A stretch of DNA of 64,000 bases from positions 516,001-580,000 of the forward strand of contig JAWNZC010000116.1 in assembly GCA_035771165.1 (NCBI GenBank), written 5' to 3'. Below, piece after piece: positions 55,401 to 63,546 of the stretch. Origin of the DNA: Paragorgia papillata. Its lineage: Eukaryota; Cnidaria; Anthozoa; Scleralcyonacea; Coralliidae. Each line of letters begins with the position of its first letter. Position 1 is the stretch's first letter. Made by a program: the position numbers and the translations under genes. A model generated the notes under the pieces. That model had not been told where the DNA came from. It ran no database searches and was given only the letters and a program-made list of their open reading frames with translations.

Positions 55401-58400
55401 GTAGGCCAATTTTGTGGTCAACACTGTCCAGCATATTAAAGTTGGGACTCCCTTATACATGTAATTATGTACTTTGCAAACTTTGTGTGCATGAATAGTG
55501 ACATTATTGATCAGCATAATTTTCATTAATTTTATTTAATTAAATTACCTAGCACAATTTACTGAAATTTTAACCTGGCAGCATAGCTGCATTGTTGAAG
55601 CTGACCTCATTTTCAAGGGCTGTAACACAATTCATATGTTTTAGATAAAATGTGTGTTTTTGTCTAATTTGTACAGAGAAATGTGCAACACAGTTAGTTC
55701 AAATAAATCAACTACTGTATTTTCTGGGCGATAACCCGCGGGTTATCTCTTAATTTTGCTAGGAAACATAACTAGTGCGGGTAATCTGTTGAATTCTTAA
55801 GACGCCATCACAAAGACTGGAGACCAAGGATTCTACTTTCATCTTTCAACTACTGGTACTGTATTTTTTTTAATTTTGTGGTCCCAAACCAAGGGAGCAC
55901 GCCAGACTGACCTGTATTTCTTCTTTGTTCAGCGTTCCTCATTTATATATTCAGCCATTTTGAATAATGCGGTATATTCATTAGCATATCGTAGGCACGG
56001 GCTACGGCCCAGTTATTTCATTTTCGGAACGCGCTCGGGTTTCCTTCGGCCCCGTAGCCCGCACCTGCGATACGCTAATGATATATACCGGTACCGCATT
56101 AATCAAAATGGCTGAATTGAATATAAATGAAGGAACACCAAACAAAGAAGAAATACAAGTCAGTCTGGTGTGCTCCCTTGCCCAAACCTATTATTAGCAG
56201 CTGCGGGTTATCTGATGGTGTGGGTAATACGCTGATTTATTTTTCCAAAAGTGACATTTTTGTTGCTGTGCGGGTTATACGCCGTAGGGGTTATTGCCCA
56301 GAAAATCAACTACATGTACTATACTAACGTACCTCTTTGCAAGTCTTAACTGAACAATCTTTAAAAGAACAAGTCCCAACATCAGGCCAAAATGGACATG
56401 GTCTCTCTAAGTTAACCTAAAGCAAATACCATGAACAATAAATAAGATACATGATAGGATGATGACAATTTCACTAGTACAGTATCATGATTAAGTCCTT
56501 ATTTGTACAGTATCTACAGCAATTAATCAATAGTGGGCCTTAGTCAAGCCATTTGTAGCCTGTAAGCCCTTACAGTATAACTACTGTATAAAATTATGTT
56601 TAAATTATCAGACACAATTCCCTAAAATTTCAACCTGGCAGCATATGACTGCATTGTCAAATGCACTTAGATAATTTTTCATGTTGCAAAAAAGTGATGA
56701 ACTGCACTGAGATTTTCAGCAAAAAAATACTTGATGTTTCAAACAAAGTACTAATTACTCTCATGAATTAGGGCTTCACTCAGTACTTTTTTTTGCTTTG
56801 CTATTACAGTACATGTATACAAAACACTGTCAATGTTATTTACTTTAAATTTTTACAGCCATACTGTATGTTAGAGGTTACCTAATATGGTACAGTACAA
56901 TTATAATAGACCTTTCCGCACGAAGTGCGTGGATAATGTGTTGAGAGATTTGATTGGCTCTCGCAAAACTTTGGACATCCAAAACTTCAGACAACTTTGG
57001 ACATTAGCCAATCAGATTAGTCAAAATGAAAGATCACGTCATCCATTACTTCATGCGGAAAGGTCTATTAAGTTTAAAAAAAGAACATTTAATGTGATCA
57101 TGTAGAATAGTGGTGTGCGTCGGATCAGATTGACCCCTTGTAATCCGAGGGTTTGCCAAAACTGTCAATCCGAATCCGATCCGAAGCCAAAAAATCGTAG
57201 TCCGATCCGATCCAATCCGAAAACAGCTGCTCAAATCCAAATATCCGATCCGGTCCGAGAAAATTAAAACACCGGATATATGTTGCAATAATTGCGCAAA
57301 CTTTCTGAAAAGGAAACCAATGAACAAATAAATTTAAGAAAACTACTATACAATAATAATCTTATGTAATGATAGCCTTCATATATTGTGCAACGTGCAT
57401 ACAACTAGTGAATTTGTTAATTTTGTGACAAAAACAATGACAAAAGTGAATCTGATGCAGGTAAAAAAGTGCAAAATCTGATCCGATCTGGGGAAAAAAG
57501 AACAAAATCCGATCCGAGAAAAAAAGAACAAAATCTGATCCGAACGATAAAAGTTTAGTCCGAATCCGAGACCGATCCAAATCCGATCGGATTCGCACAC
57601 CTCTAATGTGGAATACATAATTCCAATTTACATGAATAAAAAAAAAATCATACAAGAACAACATTACCACATTTATTTAATCCTTCAACTCCCACCATTG
57701 CAGGAGGCATGAAAGCTAGGGTTTAACTGACACAGTAGTAATATTATTTTTTACTAGTAGAGTATCAGAGCTCAGCACTTTACATACCTTGTAAAATTTA
57801 AAATAATTTCTCTTTACTAATTCTATAATTCTTGGGAAAACTTTTTTATTTAAATTATCCACAGCTTCAACATCACAACAACAATCATCCACTTTACCAG
57901 TTAGCTAAATTTAAAATACAAAAATATTCATGTTACAATAGGTAATGAATACAGTATTAATATTATTTTTAAAATAATTTTTATTGTTATATAGCTAGAG
58001 TTTTGCTGGATAAAACAATGACTGTCATTGGTTGGTTTGTGGTCACATGACCTTAGCTAAATTTCAATGTAGGCCGAGCGGGCAACAATTGAGAACTTAT
58101 TGCCCACTCGGTCAATAATATTGCAATTGTTGCCTGCCAGAACTTTGAACTCTTCATGGTATCCTATAAACAAAAAGCTTGTTTGGTACAAAAAAGATTA
58201 TTTATACTGTAGGTCTTCAAAGCATGTGCGAAGATTAACTGCAGAAATGTATTGCTGTTCTTTTGTTCCGAGACTCATATTTGCATGTTTAGTTGAAGTG
58301 AAATTTTTTGGTAAGTCTTTCAGTTTGTCTTTTGTGTACTTTCCCTTGATAAATGTTGAAATTATTCAGCGAAACTCAAGCTATATAACAAAGCACTTAA

Positions 58401-60522
58401 TGTCTGCTCTCTCGCGAAACATTAAGTTTTGTTTTCCCTCGAGTCTCAATGTTCAAGACTCTCAGGAAAACAAAACTAACTGTTTCCCTCAGGAGCAGAT
58501 ATTAAGTGTATATTAATATACATTCATTAACTAATTAACTTTATTCTCATTTCTTATTGGTTAGCATACTCTAGTTAATTCTCAATGGCCAGCAGCTGTT
58601 ATGTCATTTGCACCAAATATCATAAATTATTGGATGGCTGTGACATCATTTCCATTGAATAGCTGTAAATTATTAGACGCTGATGCAGGCTTATAAGTTA
58701 TAACCAGGATTTTGAGAAAGGGCATCTAATTTTACAGTAGTGGTGCATGGTAATCCCTCACCCCCCAAAATGTCCAGAAATTTAAGAGTTCAGTGGTCAC
58801 CAAAATACTGTTCTCTATTTTAGGCAAATTATTGAGAATATTTTCCTTTTTCTTCTAAATTTTGGGCATCCAAAACTGCCCATTTTGTATTCTAGGGCGT
58901 CCTCGGGCACCCTTCTGGCTAAAAGCCTTATAAAAATTCGGATATAAAACCATTATCACTACATTTTGTTGGACATAAACAGAATACAGTTCTGAGTTCA
59001 TGATATAAGCCGGTTTCTGTGGTGGTCATCTGACCCGTATGTTTATCGTCGCGTGCGTGTGTTATACTTATACATTGTTTTAATTAACTCCTTGGTACCA
59101 GAGTAATTAAATATTATCAGTTTCTCTCAGAAGACCGATTCAGTTACAGAAGATTTAAAATTCAAACATGCTCAATCTAGTTGATAGAATTACAAAAGGA
59201 AATCGCTATTTTTCTCTTAAAAAGAGAAGTTTCTCATTCATCAGCATAAAGCCGAATTTCTTGATCAGACAATATATTTTATTTGCACAGACACTATGTC
59301 CAATGACAATTTGGTTTTGTTCTGATATTTGCCAAATTTGGTTGGACATTGTCCAATGTCCAACAGTAATTTACAGCCTTGCACATCCATCTATTATTCT
59401 CTATTTATTTACAGTATGTATACTAAATATGCACTCTCTCTTTCACAGCTGCTCTCAGTGTCAACACTCATGAGTCATTCTTCTTGTCCTGTGAGGGAGA
59501 CTATATAATACTCTGGCCAATATATCAGATTAATGCAACTGAACCATCCACAAACAGCCCTTTTATTAACCCATTCCAGCCTAACCAGCCAAGAGCATCA
59601 CCTGATTTCATTATAAAAAACATCATCATAACAACAGAGTTGATGTTTGTGGGCATAAATATGTTTTTGGCCCTAAATATGTTTGTTGAACATTTTTTTT
59701 TAAATTTATTCCCAATTACCCTGATGTATTGTTTCATGTAAAAGAAGAAAAGGTCAACTGTGTACAACTGTATACCAAAAATTTATGACCCCCCACTAAT
59801 CAGCTTGTTTTGGTTTTTTTTGCAACTTCTCCCCAAATGCCTTCAGCTCTTTTACCAGCCCCCTCCACCAGTAAAATATACTAAAATTAAAATTAAAGGA
59901 ATTGAGAGTTGAAAGGAAGGGTTACTCCATTATGTTTTAGCACACTCATTAATTCACTAACAACCTGTCAACTCATAGAAATTACAATATTTATAATAAA
60001 AGTCACATCAAACTAAGGCGCTGACAGACGAAACTCGACATACGGCTAAAAAAACAACAGACATATAAAATATGTAGATTTAAAACTTTATATTCATTGA
60101 AAACACAGTATATAAACAAAAACGCATCTCTAATAATATCTTTGTCTTTTATATTGCCGTTCAAACGAATAGTTCCGTTGCTACGGCAAGATAAGGAAAA
60201 GGACAAATATGAATATGTTTATAAATACATCTTTATTGACTTGACATGTGCGAAATAACGTCTTTTCTGCACAGCTGTTCAACAGCATTTCCGCCAACGA
60301 AGAAACTTTATTCTATCGTATTCACTAATATAAAACCTTGAGTGATAACTTCACGGACAATTTAATATGTCTATCGGTTGATACCTGATATACAATATTG
60401 CTTGAATATATTCATACCTGACAAAAACACTGATCTCTGTTCAATTTGTGGTCTTTCTTGGCCAAACCAGTAGATGGCAAAACGGAGATAATAAGGACTA
60501 CGGAATACAGCATTCGCGTCAT
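40401..60522 (-). CDS. ERO1: Endoplasmic reticulum oxidoreductin 1 (15 exons seen)
   Basis: Exons in transcript order: 60522-60418, 57904-57788, 56416-56333, 55296-55255, 53251-53190, 52949-52876, 51802-51682, 50688-50647, 47012-46920, 46787-46701, 46010-45851, 45458-45389, 43566-43480, 41338-41214, 40479-40401. They sum to 1348 nt. Exons 8 and 9 do not join in phase and the FYxWLEG block of the family is absent, so a small exon of 3n+2 nt should lie between them; with it the protein would be about 460 residues (human ERO1A 468). ERO1 is the FAD-dependent oxidase of the ER lumen that re-oxidises protein disulfide isomerase and passes electrons to oxygen. The signal peptide is visible, as are the shuttle pair CSVKTC (95-100), the active-site CVGC in exon 13, SGLHASIN, and the FAD-region Arg in LVWRAI. 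I cannot choose between ERO1A and ERO1B. Confidence 0.93.
40480..41175. repeat. ERO1 intron 14: duplicated block with CATC/CCAC tetranucleotides
   Basis: Two tandem copies (about 40482-40908 and 40918-41168). Each begins AAATACAAAKTCATGAAGTT...GGAGCGACAGTATTTTTC and continues into a CATC/CACC array ending CACCCACCCAAGGTCAA. The array gives Trp/Gly/Asp-rich open frames on the minus strand that are not coding. Confidence 0.93.
41214..41338 (-). CDS. ERO1: ERO1 exon 14
   Basis: Acceptor GTTTTTTTTCAG, donor GTTAGT. Encodes [20 protein letters not shown] and [14 protein letters not shown], matching human [14 protein letters not shown] and [15 protein letters not shown]. Confidence 0.97.
41446..41702. 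mobile_element. MITE in ERO1 intron 13, relative of 21366-21616
   Basis: Ends are CAATTGACGATACCAAAAAA (left) and TTTTTTGGTATGGTCAATTG (right). The interior matches the reverse complement of the copy in DHTKD1 intron 18. Confidence 0.87.
42335..42646. repeat. Interspersed repeat with ACCCTATCCCAGACC motifs
   Basis: Starts CCCGGGGGGAGGGGGTACTC and ends in GGCGGCACC plus a C homopolymer at about 42626-42639. Between them CCCTATCCCA/CCCTATCTCA recurs at irregular spacing of 40-60 bp. Family unknown to me. Confidence 0.6.
42655..43150 (-). pseudogene. 3' end of a LINE, ERO1 intron 13
   Basis: The minus-strand frame at 42889-43080 reads [20 protein letters not shown] then [13 protein letters not shown], typical of the far C-terminus of non-LTR retrotransposon polyproteins. 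The RT domain is absent. A 60-bp unit (TTTATTTTAATAACTTTGCG) is duplicated at about 42671-42740. Confidence 0.65.
43480..43566 (-). CDS. ERO1: ERO1 exon 13, active-site CxxC
   Basis: Acceptor TTTCTCTACAG, donor GTAGGT, phase 0. Encodes [20 protein letters not shown] then [13 protein letters not shown] corresponds to human Cys394-Cys397 next to the flavin. Confidence 0.97.
43985..44350 (+). pseudogene. C-terminal fragment of a LINE reverse transcriptase protein
   Basis: The frame 44018-44350 encodes [40 protein letters not shown] and [18 protein letters not shown] before TGA. This is the conserved post-RT domain of many non-LTR elements. The RT core is missing. A (TCTG)n run at 44427-44450 ends it. 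Confidence 0.8.
44451..44692 (+). mobile_element. 5S rRNA-derived SINE (SINE3-like), truncated
   Basis: TACTTGGATGGGTGACCGCT, then TGGGAATGACC, matches the 3' internal promoter region of metazoan 5S rRNA. It is followed by a SINE body and an AAATCT tail repeat at about 44665-44690. The 5' half of the 5S sequence is missing. Confidence 0.72.
44877..45252. repeat. ERO1 intron 12: 12-bp GTGTGTCCTAGA array
   Basis: About 31 copies of GTGTGTCCTAGA with GCCTGTCCTAGA and GCTCGTCCTAGA variants in a roughly every-fourth pattern. Gives Cys/Val/Leu/Glu and Ser/Arg/Thr/His open frames that are not coding. Confidence 0.95.
45389..45458 (-). CDS. ERO1: ERO1 exon 12
   Basis: Acceptor CTTGTACTAG, donor GTGGGT. 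Encodes [20 protein letters not shown] then GLK, matching human [23 protein letters not shown]. Confidence 0.94.
45580..45762. mobile_element. Inverted pair of tRNA-like SINE heads, ERO1 intron 11
   Basis: The left copy is on the minus strand: TTCTGAGCCCCAGACAGCG, with CGTTCGAACCTG and the A-box mirror CTCTAACCATTGAGCTACTG. It is mirrored by GAAGGTTTCAGGTTTGAACC then CTGTCTGGGGCTCAGAA. Related to 47120-47215. Not a functional tRNA. Confidence 0.78.
45851..46010 (-). CDS. ERO1: ERO1 exon 11
   Basis: Acceptor TTTTACCACAG, donor GTTAGA. Encodes [20 protein letters not shown] and [16 protein letters not shown], matching human [20 protein letters not shown] and LFTGN. Confidence 0.96.
46090..46475. 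mobile_element. Foldback element of TTCAACA/TGTTGAA motifs, ERO1 intron 10
   Basis: Dense alternating TTCAAC and GTTGAA motifs. The ends pair: GTGGCCAAATGAATTCAACA near 46126 and GTTGAATTCAACAATGTTGA near 46419, with TTTGGCCA at the right end. No coding frame. Confidence 0.7.
46509..46625. repeat. (GTTT)n microsatellite, ERO1 intron 10
   Basis: About 28 copies of GTTT/TTTG followed by GGTT variants to about 46680. Confidence 0.97.
46701..46787 (-). CDS. ERO1: ERO1 exon 10
   Basis: Acceptor GTGTGTTAG, donor GTATGA. Encodes [20 protein letters not shown], matching human KKWGHNITEFQQRFDGILTE. Confidence 0.94.
46920..47012 (-). CDS. ERO1: ERO1 exon 9
   Basis: Acceptor ATTTTTGCAG, donor GTAATT. 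Encodes [20 protein letters not shown] and [10 protein letters not shown]; the His lies in the FAD site in known structures. It needs one base from the previous exon, whereas exon 8 supplies two, so an intervening exon is missing. Confidence 0.95.
47085..48044. mobile_element. tRNA-derived SINE with inverted tail copy, ERO1 intron 8
   Basis: The minus-strand tRNA-like head lies at about 47127-47215 (B box mirror GGGTTCGAACCTG, A box mirror CTCTAACCATTGAGCCAC). The body is GTAGCGTTTGCATATCAGAT. A hAT-like element interrupts it at 47322-47882. The 3' part, CATGTGGTACGTTTGCAAGC, is mirrored at about 47986-48044, so two copies face each other; the second is interrupted by the element at 48045-50554 and resumes at 50555. 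Confidence 0.8.
47322..47882. mobile_element. hAT-like element inside the SINE
   Basis: Terminal inverted repeats CAGGGCTCGCAAAAT and ATTTTGCGAGCCCTG are perfect. CATGTAGT (8 bp) occurs immediately left (47314-47321) and, after three extra bases CAT, right (47886-47893). Internal GCCCGACG...GGGCAACCA motifs are repeated. No coding frame. Confidence 0.85.
48062..48969. mobile_element. Mutator-like element with 33-bp inverted ends
   Basis: Perfect 33-bp inverted repeats at 48062-48094 and 48937-48969, beginning AACACCGCGGAAAAACGTCT. A 9-bp direct repeat GACTGGCCC lies at 48053-48061 and 48970-48978, the size typical of Mutator-like elements. The interior has AAGATGGCGG, a start-like ATGTTTGCATTGATTCTAAA, a donor AGAG-GTAGGT near 48238 and an acceptor near 48340, which resembles a gene 5' end. 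No transposase. Confidence 0.88.
49009..49488. mobile_element. Second TIR element, 10-bp duplication
   Basis: Ends AGAGTTGGAAAAA and TTTTTCCAACTCT; direct repeat GCACATGCGC at 48999-49008 and 49489-49498. CCGGAGGAAGGTT occurs near both ends in the same orientation (about 49046 and 49457). No coding frame. Confidence 0.85.
49790..49960 (+). repeat. Repeat with CRE and YY1-like motifs, copy 1
   Basis: TTTTCATCTGACGTCACGGC is followed by two GCGGCCATATTGGTGTAC motifs and TTTCGTATTGTTTCACCACC. TGACGTCA is a perfect CRE core and GCCATATT fits YY1. A minus-strand copy lies at 63235-63372. Confidence 0.8.
50143..50482. mobile_element. TIR element with GTTCGTTGTGAAG interior
   Basis: The left end, TTATAGTCAGTTTCAG (an 8-bp GCTTTCAG is duplicated here) then CTTGCTTTTGAAAT, is mirrored at the right by ATTTCAAAAGCAAG then CTGAAACGGACTATAA. 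Nested inside the hAT-like element. Confidence 0.75.
50647..50688 (-). CDS. ERO1: ERO1 exon 8
   Basis: A 42-nt exon with acceptor ATGGTTTCCAG and donor GTAAGT. Encodes [13 protein letters not shown] in the poorly conserved loop after ENCF. It ends in phase 2, which is incompatible with exon 9. Confidence 0.75.
50886..51632. mobile_element. TTAA-flanked inverted-repeat element, ERO1 intron 7
   Basis: Arms of about 130 bp (50888-51017, 51496-51628) are reverse complements: AGTGCCTATGCAATGAAATT against AATTTCGTTGCATAGACACT. TTAA lies on both sides. The end sequence AGTGCMTATG is shared with the elements at 14311 and 54357. Confidence 0.82.
51682..51802 (-). CDS. ERO1: ERO1 exon 7
   Basis: Acceptor TTTTTATAG, donor GTAAGT. 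Encodes [16 protein letters not shown] and [12 protein letters not shown], matching human YVDLLLNPERYTGYKG and IWNVIYEENCF. Confidence 0.96.
52160..52835. repeat. GTTACGCTATGTTCTAAGAC minisatellite, split by a hAT-like element
   Basis: Units (TACGCTATGYTCTAAGAC) occur at 52165-52191 and 52662-52701, then in inverted orientation (GTCTTAGAACATAGCGTAAC-like) to about 52835. The insertion at 52192-52661 interrupts it. Confidence 0.85.
52192..52661. mobile_element. hAT-like element, ERO1 intron 6
   Basis: Exact 8-bp duplication GTTACGCT (52184-52191, 52662-52669). Ends CAGTGATGG and CCATCACTG. Interior has a tandem CTGGCCCTTGGCCAAGTACT and a C homopolymer at 52619-52634. Confidence 0.87.
52876..52949 (-). 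CDS. ERO1: ERO1 exon 6
   Basis: Acceptor TTTTATAG, donor GTAATG. Encodes [20 protein letters not shown] then CEPE, matching human SDNFCEADD. Confidence 0.93.
53190..53251 (-). CDS. ERO1: ERO1 exon 5
   Basis: Donor GTAAGT; acceptor taken as TCTCAATAAG, ends in phase 2. Encodes [20 protein letters not shown], matching human ERLGAVDESLS at its end. The 5' boundary is less certain because the region is weakly conserved. Confidence 0.78.
53252..54356. other. ERO1 intron 4, 3' half on the plus strand: no feature seen
   Basis: AT-rich intron sequence. An open frame at 53697-53912 has no recognisable protein and lies within the intron. Nothing else is supported. Confidence 0.5.
54357..54839. mobile_element. 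TTAA-flanked foldback MITE, ERO1 intron 4
   Basis: Arms at about 54359-54560 and 54635-54837 are reverse complements. Outer ends are AGTGCATATGAAACGAAAAT and its mirror, each next to TTAA. TGACGTCA-like TTGACGTCACATGTGCATAA lies in both arms. Confidence 0.88.
55255..55296 (-). CDS. ERO1: ERO1 exon 4
   Basis: A 42-nt exon between acceptor ACTATTTAG and donor GTAAAA. Encodes [14 protein letters not shown], matching human DEVPDGIKSASYKY. Confidence 0.9.
55715..56315. mobile_element. Nested inverted-repeat elements, ERO1 intron 3
   Basis: The outer element ends ATTTTCTGGGCGATAACCCG and GGGTTATTGCCCAGAAAAT. Nested inside, arms at about 55889-56030 and 56044-56188 (GGGAGCACGCCAGACTGACC; mirror GTCAGTCTGGTGTGCTCCC) form a long palindrome. 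The minor open frames here are by-products. Confidence 0.85.
56333..56416 (-). CDS. ERO1: ERO1 exon 3, shuttle cysteine pair
   Basis: Acceptor TTTGCTTTAG, donor GTACGT, phase 0. Encodes [16 protein letters not shown] and DCSVKTCKE. The CxxxxC at residues 95-100 corresponds to human Cys94-Cys99, which exchange disulfides with PDI. Confidence 0.96.
56907..57069. mobile_element. 163-bp TIR MITE, ERO1 intron 2
   Basis: Ends AATAGACCTTTCCGCACGAA and the imperfect mirror TTCATGCGGAAAGGTCTATT. Its interior GAGAGATTTGATTGGCTCTC recurs at 60726-60745 upstream of ERO1. Confidence 0.82.
57108..57605. mobile_element. hAT-like element rich in CCGATCCGA, ERO1 intron 2
   Basis: Ends TAGTGGTGTGCG and CGCACACCTCTA. 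The flanking 8-mers ATGTAGAA (57100-57107) and ATGTGGAA (57606-57613) differ at one base. The interior repeats ATCCGATCCGA. Confidence 0.82.
57788..57904 (-). CDS. ERO1: ERO1 exon 2
   Basis: Acceptor AAATTTAG, donor GTATGT, phase 0. Encodes [19 protein letters not shown] and [18 protein letters not shown] (human DDCTCDVETIDRFN). The human Cys-Thr-Cys is Cys-Cys-Cys here. Confidence 0.95.
58065..58515. mobile_element. Two short inverted-repeat elements, ERO1 intron 1
   Basis: First: GGCCGAGCGGGCAACAATT is mirrored by TTGCCCACTCGGTC (58071-58112). Second: CACTTAATGTCTGCTC (58395) is mirrored by GAGCAGATATTAAGTG (58493-58508), with inner AACAAAACT/AGTTTTGTT arms. Confidence 0.65.
58516..60417. 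other. ERO1 intron 1, 5' part: no gene seen
   Basis: About 1.9 kb of AT-rich intron. Open frames at 59168-59473 and 59484-59741 show no recognisable protein or consistent splice context and I do not call them. Confidence 0.5.
60418..60522 (-). CDS. ERO1: ERO1 exon 1, signal peptide
   Basis: ATG at 60522-60520, donor GTATGA, 35 codons. [20 protein letters not shown], then A, is a classical signal peptide. NRDQCFCQ matches human NTCFCQ. A second in-frame ATG lies at 60513-60511. Confidence 0.92.
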
Positions 60523-62046
60523 TTTCTGAAACAAGACAATGGCTATGGAGCTGAATTCTTTTTAACGAAGTTCAACATTGTTAAAACGTTTAAAATAACT
60601 GTCGCCTTGGATGCCGATGTAGTTCTCTCGAGCGTGTCAGGTTCAATGTTTATAACATTTCCCTCTTGGTCAGCAGAAGGCTTGCGGGCTCATAATCGTG
60701 TCGCGTTTGTATTGGCCAGGACGAATGAGAGATTTGATTGGCTCTCATAAAACTTCGGAAATGCATTAGTAAATTAGATTTGCCAAAAAGAAAGCTGAAA
60801 TAAAGAGGTTTTGAGTGGGGAACCAAAACGAATTCTAGACACTTTGACAATTTAGAAAAGTCGCGGAGATACTAAGAGGGTCCTATTGAGTGAGCATATA
60901 ACCAAAGATTTCGCCTGGGCGACGGGTCTCCATAATGATAAATGTAAGAATGATACAAAAATTCAACATTTTCAGTGTGGGCCCCGCGGCAGCAATGATA
61001 CGCGCAGCGCCTACACGTGTCACCTTTGAAATGCTTCTATATTCGGACCCTACATGCAAGCAATAATTTTTCATTGCTATTCCTACAATTGTAGGCTACA
61101 TTTCACATAAGAAAAAAATTTCTCTTCATTTCTTTTCAAGATACTTCTAACCTACACATGCAGTTCTCGGCTTCACTTATTAAACTCACTGATGGTTCAC
61201 ATTCGCTTAACGTTTTGGCGGTCTCATTTTCTCTATCTGTAACTGCCTTCAAAATGACGGAAATACAATCTCAGCCATCCGCCATCCTCGCCTATCTCGA
61301 GCTCTCCCCTTCGCATCCGTTTAGTGGAAAACCGAAATTCATATAATTTGTCGGCCTGTGTGGCCAACAAGTACGATGCTCTTTTATAACATGTTCAAAG
61401 AGTAAGTATGATTATTTACCGTAAGTTTTTTTTTTCTCTGTTTATAGAAGTTTGCCTGATTGGGAGAAGGGGTGAACTGTGGAGTGCACTAAATACATTA
61501 TTTATTACCAAACAAAAAAGTCGGTTTCACGATATCCCGAATATGTTCACTAGCCCGCCGGTGCTAAATACCTGTATACAACACTACTTCCACTCACCTC
61601 TCAAACTTGTCTTTGACATTTCCCTTCACTTCGATCTGTTTCTCTTCCTGTCCAACGTTTATTCATTATACTGTATCTTGTCGAACAACGAGTTTCTTGA
61701 GTAAGTCCTTCCTGAATTCGCTTCTCACAGCTCACGAGCTAAACAACAATTTTCCAGTTTGCCGTTTTGTTGTAAATTTTAATAGCTGGTGCTTGGTCCA
61801 ATCTGATTTCATGAGCACACTACAACTTTACATCCCTGCACCCAGTTTAAACAAGTACGCGATTTTTCACTTCAGTCTCTTGTAAACGTTTTACTTTGAG
61901 TTATCCAAACTTCTTCCTGGTATCAGGTGCATGGCGAGACCATGCTGCACGTACGATTTAATCGCTTCACTGATTACAGTCTTGAATTGCACAGCAATTT
62001 TATGTAAATCGTAAAGCTCAGTTCTTCTGCATTCAATAGGTTATAT
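60523..62046. other. Upstream flank of ERO1, no gene supported
   Basis: Contains the ERO1 promoter side. Open frames at 61158-61346 and 61408-61704 show no family I recognise. A GGGCCCCGCGG patch sits near 60980. A fragment of the 56907 MITE is at 60726-60745. Confidence 0.45.
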
Positions 62047-62089
62047 TGGCTTAGCCAATAAAGGAAGTTTTCTCTTGGGATTTTCGCTG

Positions 62090-62338
62090 AGTTTTTGGCT
62101 ATGCAATTTGAGCAATTACGTCGCACGTTGTGGGAGAAAACGGAAAATCAGTCATATCTTTGGATTGGTTTAACTACACGAAACCACACATTGGAGATGT
62201 AATCAGACCATACCCCAAGGAAAATTTCCGACATTTGATTCAGTTTAGCCCAAACAAATCCAAAGATATGACCGAGTTTTCGTTTTTTCCCACATACAAC
62301 GTGTGACGTAATTGCTCAAATTGCATAGCCAATAACTC
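62090..62338. mobile_element. TIR element with GCAATTACGTCRCACGTTG ends
   Basis: Arms at about 62096-62175 and 62256-62333 are reverse complements, including TTGGCTATGCAATTTGAGCA and TCATATCTTTGGAT. At 62385-62455 a half-copy related to the 54357 family follows in reverse orientation. Confidence 0.83.
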
Positions 62339-62891
62339 AAGAATGGGATAAGATTTTAAAGGTGTGTAAAAGCCATTTTTAAACATCTTAGGTGTTCTTC
62401 CAAATACAACCTTAAAAAACTGAAGTGAAATTTCGTTTCGTACGCACTTTAATAAAGGTTAACGTCACAAAGTCGGAAACCAATCATAACATAGCCATTT
62501 TTATATTACCAGTCAATCAGAATAGTTTACTTTTATTACCAATTGTAACATACTTTACCCCAAATTTCCTTCTCTTCTAAAGTCCTTCCCACGACCATTT
62601 GAAATTCCTAAATTTCGAAACATTTAGAATTGCTTGTATGAAATACCAAAGATCTTGCCAAAAATAAGCCCCAAAACCCCATCCTTATTAATTAAGGAAA
62701 GTTTGATTTGATTTGAGATACGCGGATAGTCAAGGTTTTACAAGAGATGCTAATTATTTGCAATTGATTAAACAATTATTCGCGCTTTATTTCATACACA
62801 GTATTTCAGATATACAATAACTTCAAAATCGTTCCCAGAACCTGTAATCCTTGTATGTCTTTCCTGTTAATACTTTTAATACTTAATTCCT

Positions 62892-63078
62892 AGAGCCCAC
62901 GTTCCCCACTTGGGAAACGAGAGACTCTGGGATAATCCGTTTCAAATCGATATTTCATTGGCTGATGAACACAGTGAACTCTATATAACTCTTCTTCCGG
63001 ATCACAAGAATCCTGTGATGGCCTGAACGGATTATCCCAGAGTCTCTCGTTTCCCGGGTGGGGAACGTGGGCTCTGGG
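62892..63078. mobile_element. TIR element with 48-bp ends
   Basis: The left arm 62892-62940 (AGAGCCCACGTTCCCCACTT, then GAGAGACTCTGGGATAATCC) is mirrored at 63028-63077. The spacer is about 85 bp. Confidence 0.87.
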
Positions 63079-63234
63079 AACGAGATTGATACTGCCGCGG
63101 CAATAGAATTAAGTGCTCCTATTGGCTGCTCAAGAATCAAGAACCAATCAAATTCAAAACAGGAAGTTACAGAATGAATCTTGTGAAATAATTTGTTCAA
63201 GACGAGCAAATCCGAATTGCAACAATGGATCGTT

Positions 63235-63372
63235 TTGGGGTGGTGAAACAATACGAAAGGTTTGAATAAGAATAGAGTTAAATTCCCATTAGGATAAAGG
63301 TTGTGCACCAATATGGCCGCCATTTCATTGTTTCTGTGCACCAATATGGCCGCCGTGACGTCAGATGAAAAC
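63235..63372 (-). repeat. Repeat with CRE and YY1-like motifs, copy 2
   Basis: Minus-strand copy of 49790-49960: GGTGGTGAAACAATACGAAA, then CACCAATATGGCCGCCATTT and CACCAATATGGCCGCC-GTGACGTCAGATGAAA. The dual YY1-like and CRE arrangement is kept. Confidence 0.8.
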
Positions 63373-63467
63373 CAAGAACATTTATATAGGAACACTTCTG
63401 CTGCCACGACACTTATTCCGGTCATTACTCACAACAGCAGATCGATGGGTAAAGGCGTATGATATAT

Positions 63468-63546
63468 CGTGCAGTGTGCGTGCGTGCGTGCGTGTGTGTG
63501 TGTGTGCGTGCGTAGGAGGGGTGAGTGGGTAGGTGCGCGCGTGTGA
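63468..63546. repeat. (TGCG/TG)n microsatellite
   Basis: Runs of TGCG and TG dinucleotides followed by TGCGCGCGTGTG. Alternating purine-pyrimidine sequence of this kind can adopt Z-DNA. Confidence 0.85.

Noticed and set aside
55876..56327. Small open frames of 66-79 residues
   Set aside because: They fall in the arms of the nested palindrome in ERO1 intron 3.
61158..61885. Possible small proteins upstream of ERO1
   Set aside because: No recognisable domain, no consistent codon pattern and no splice context.
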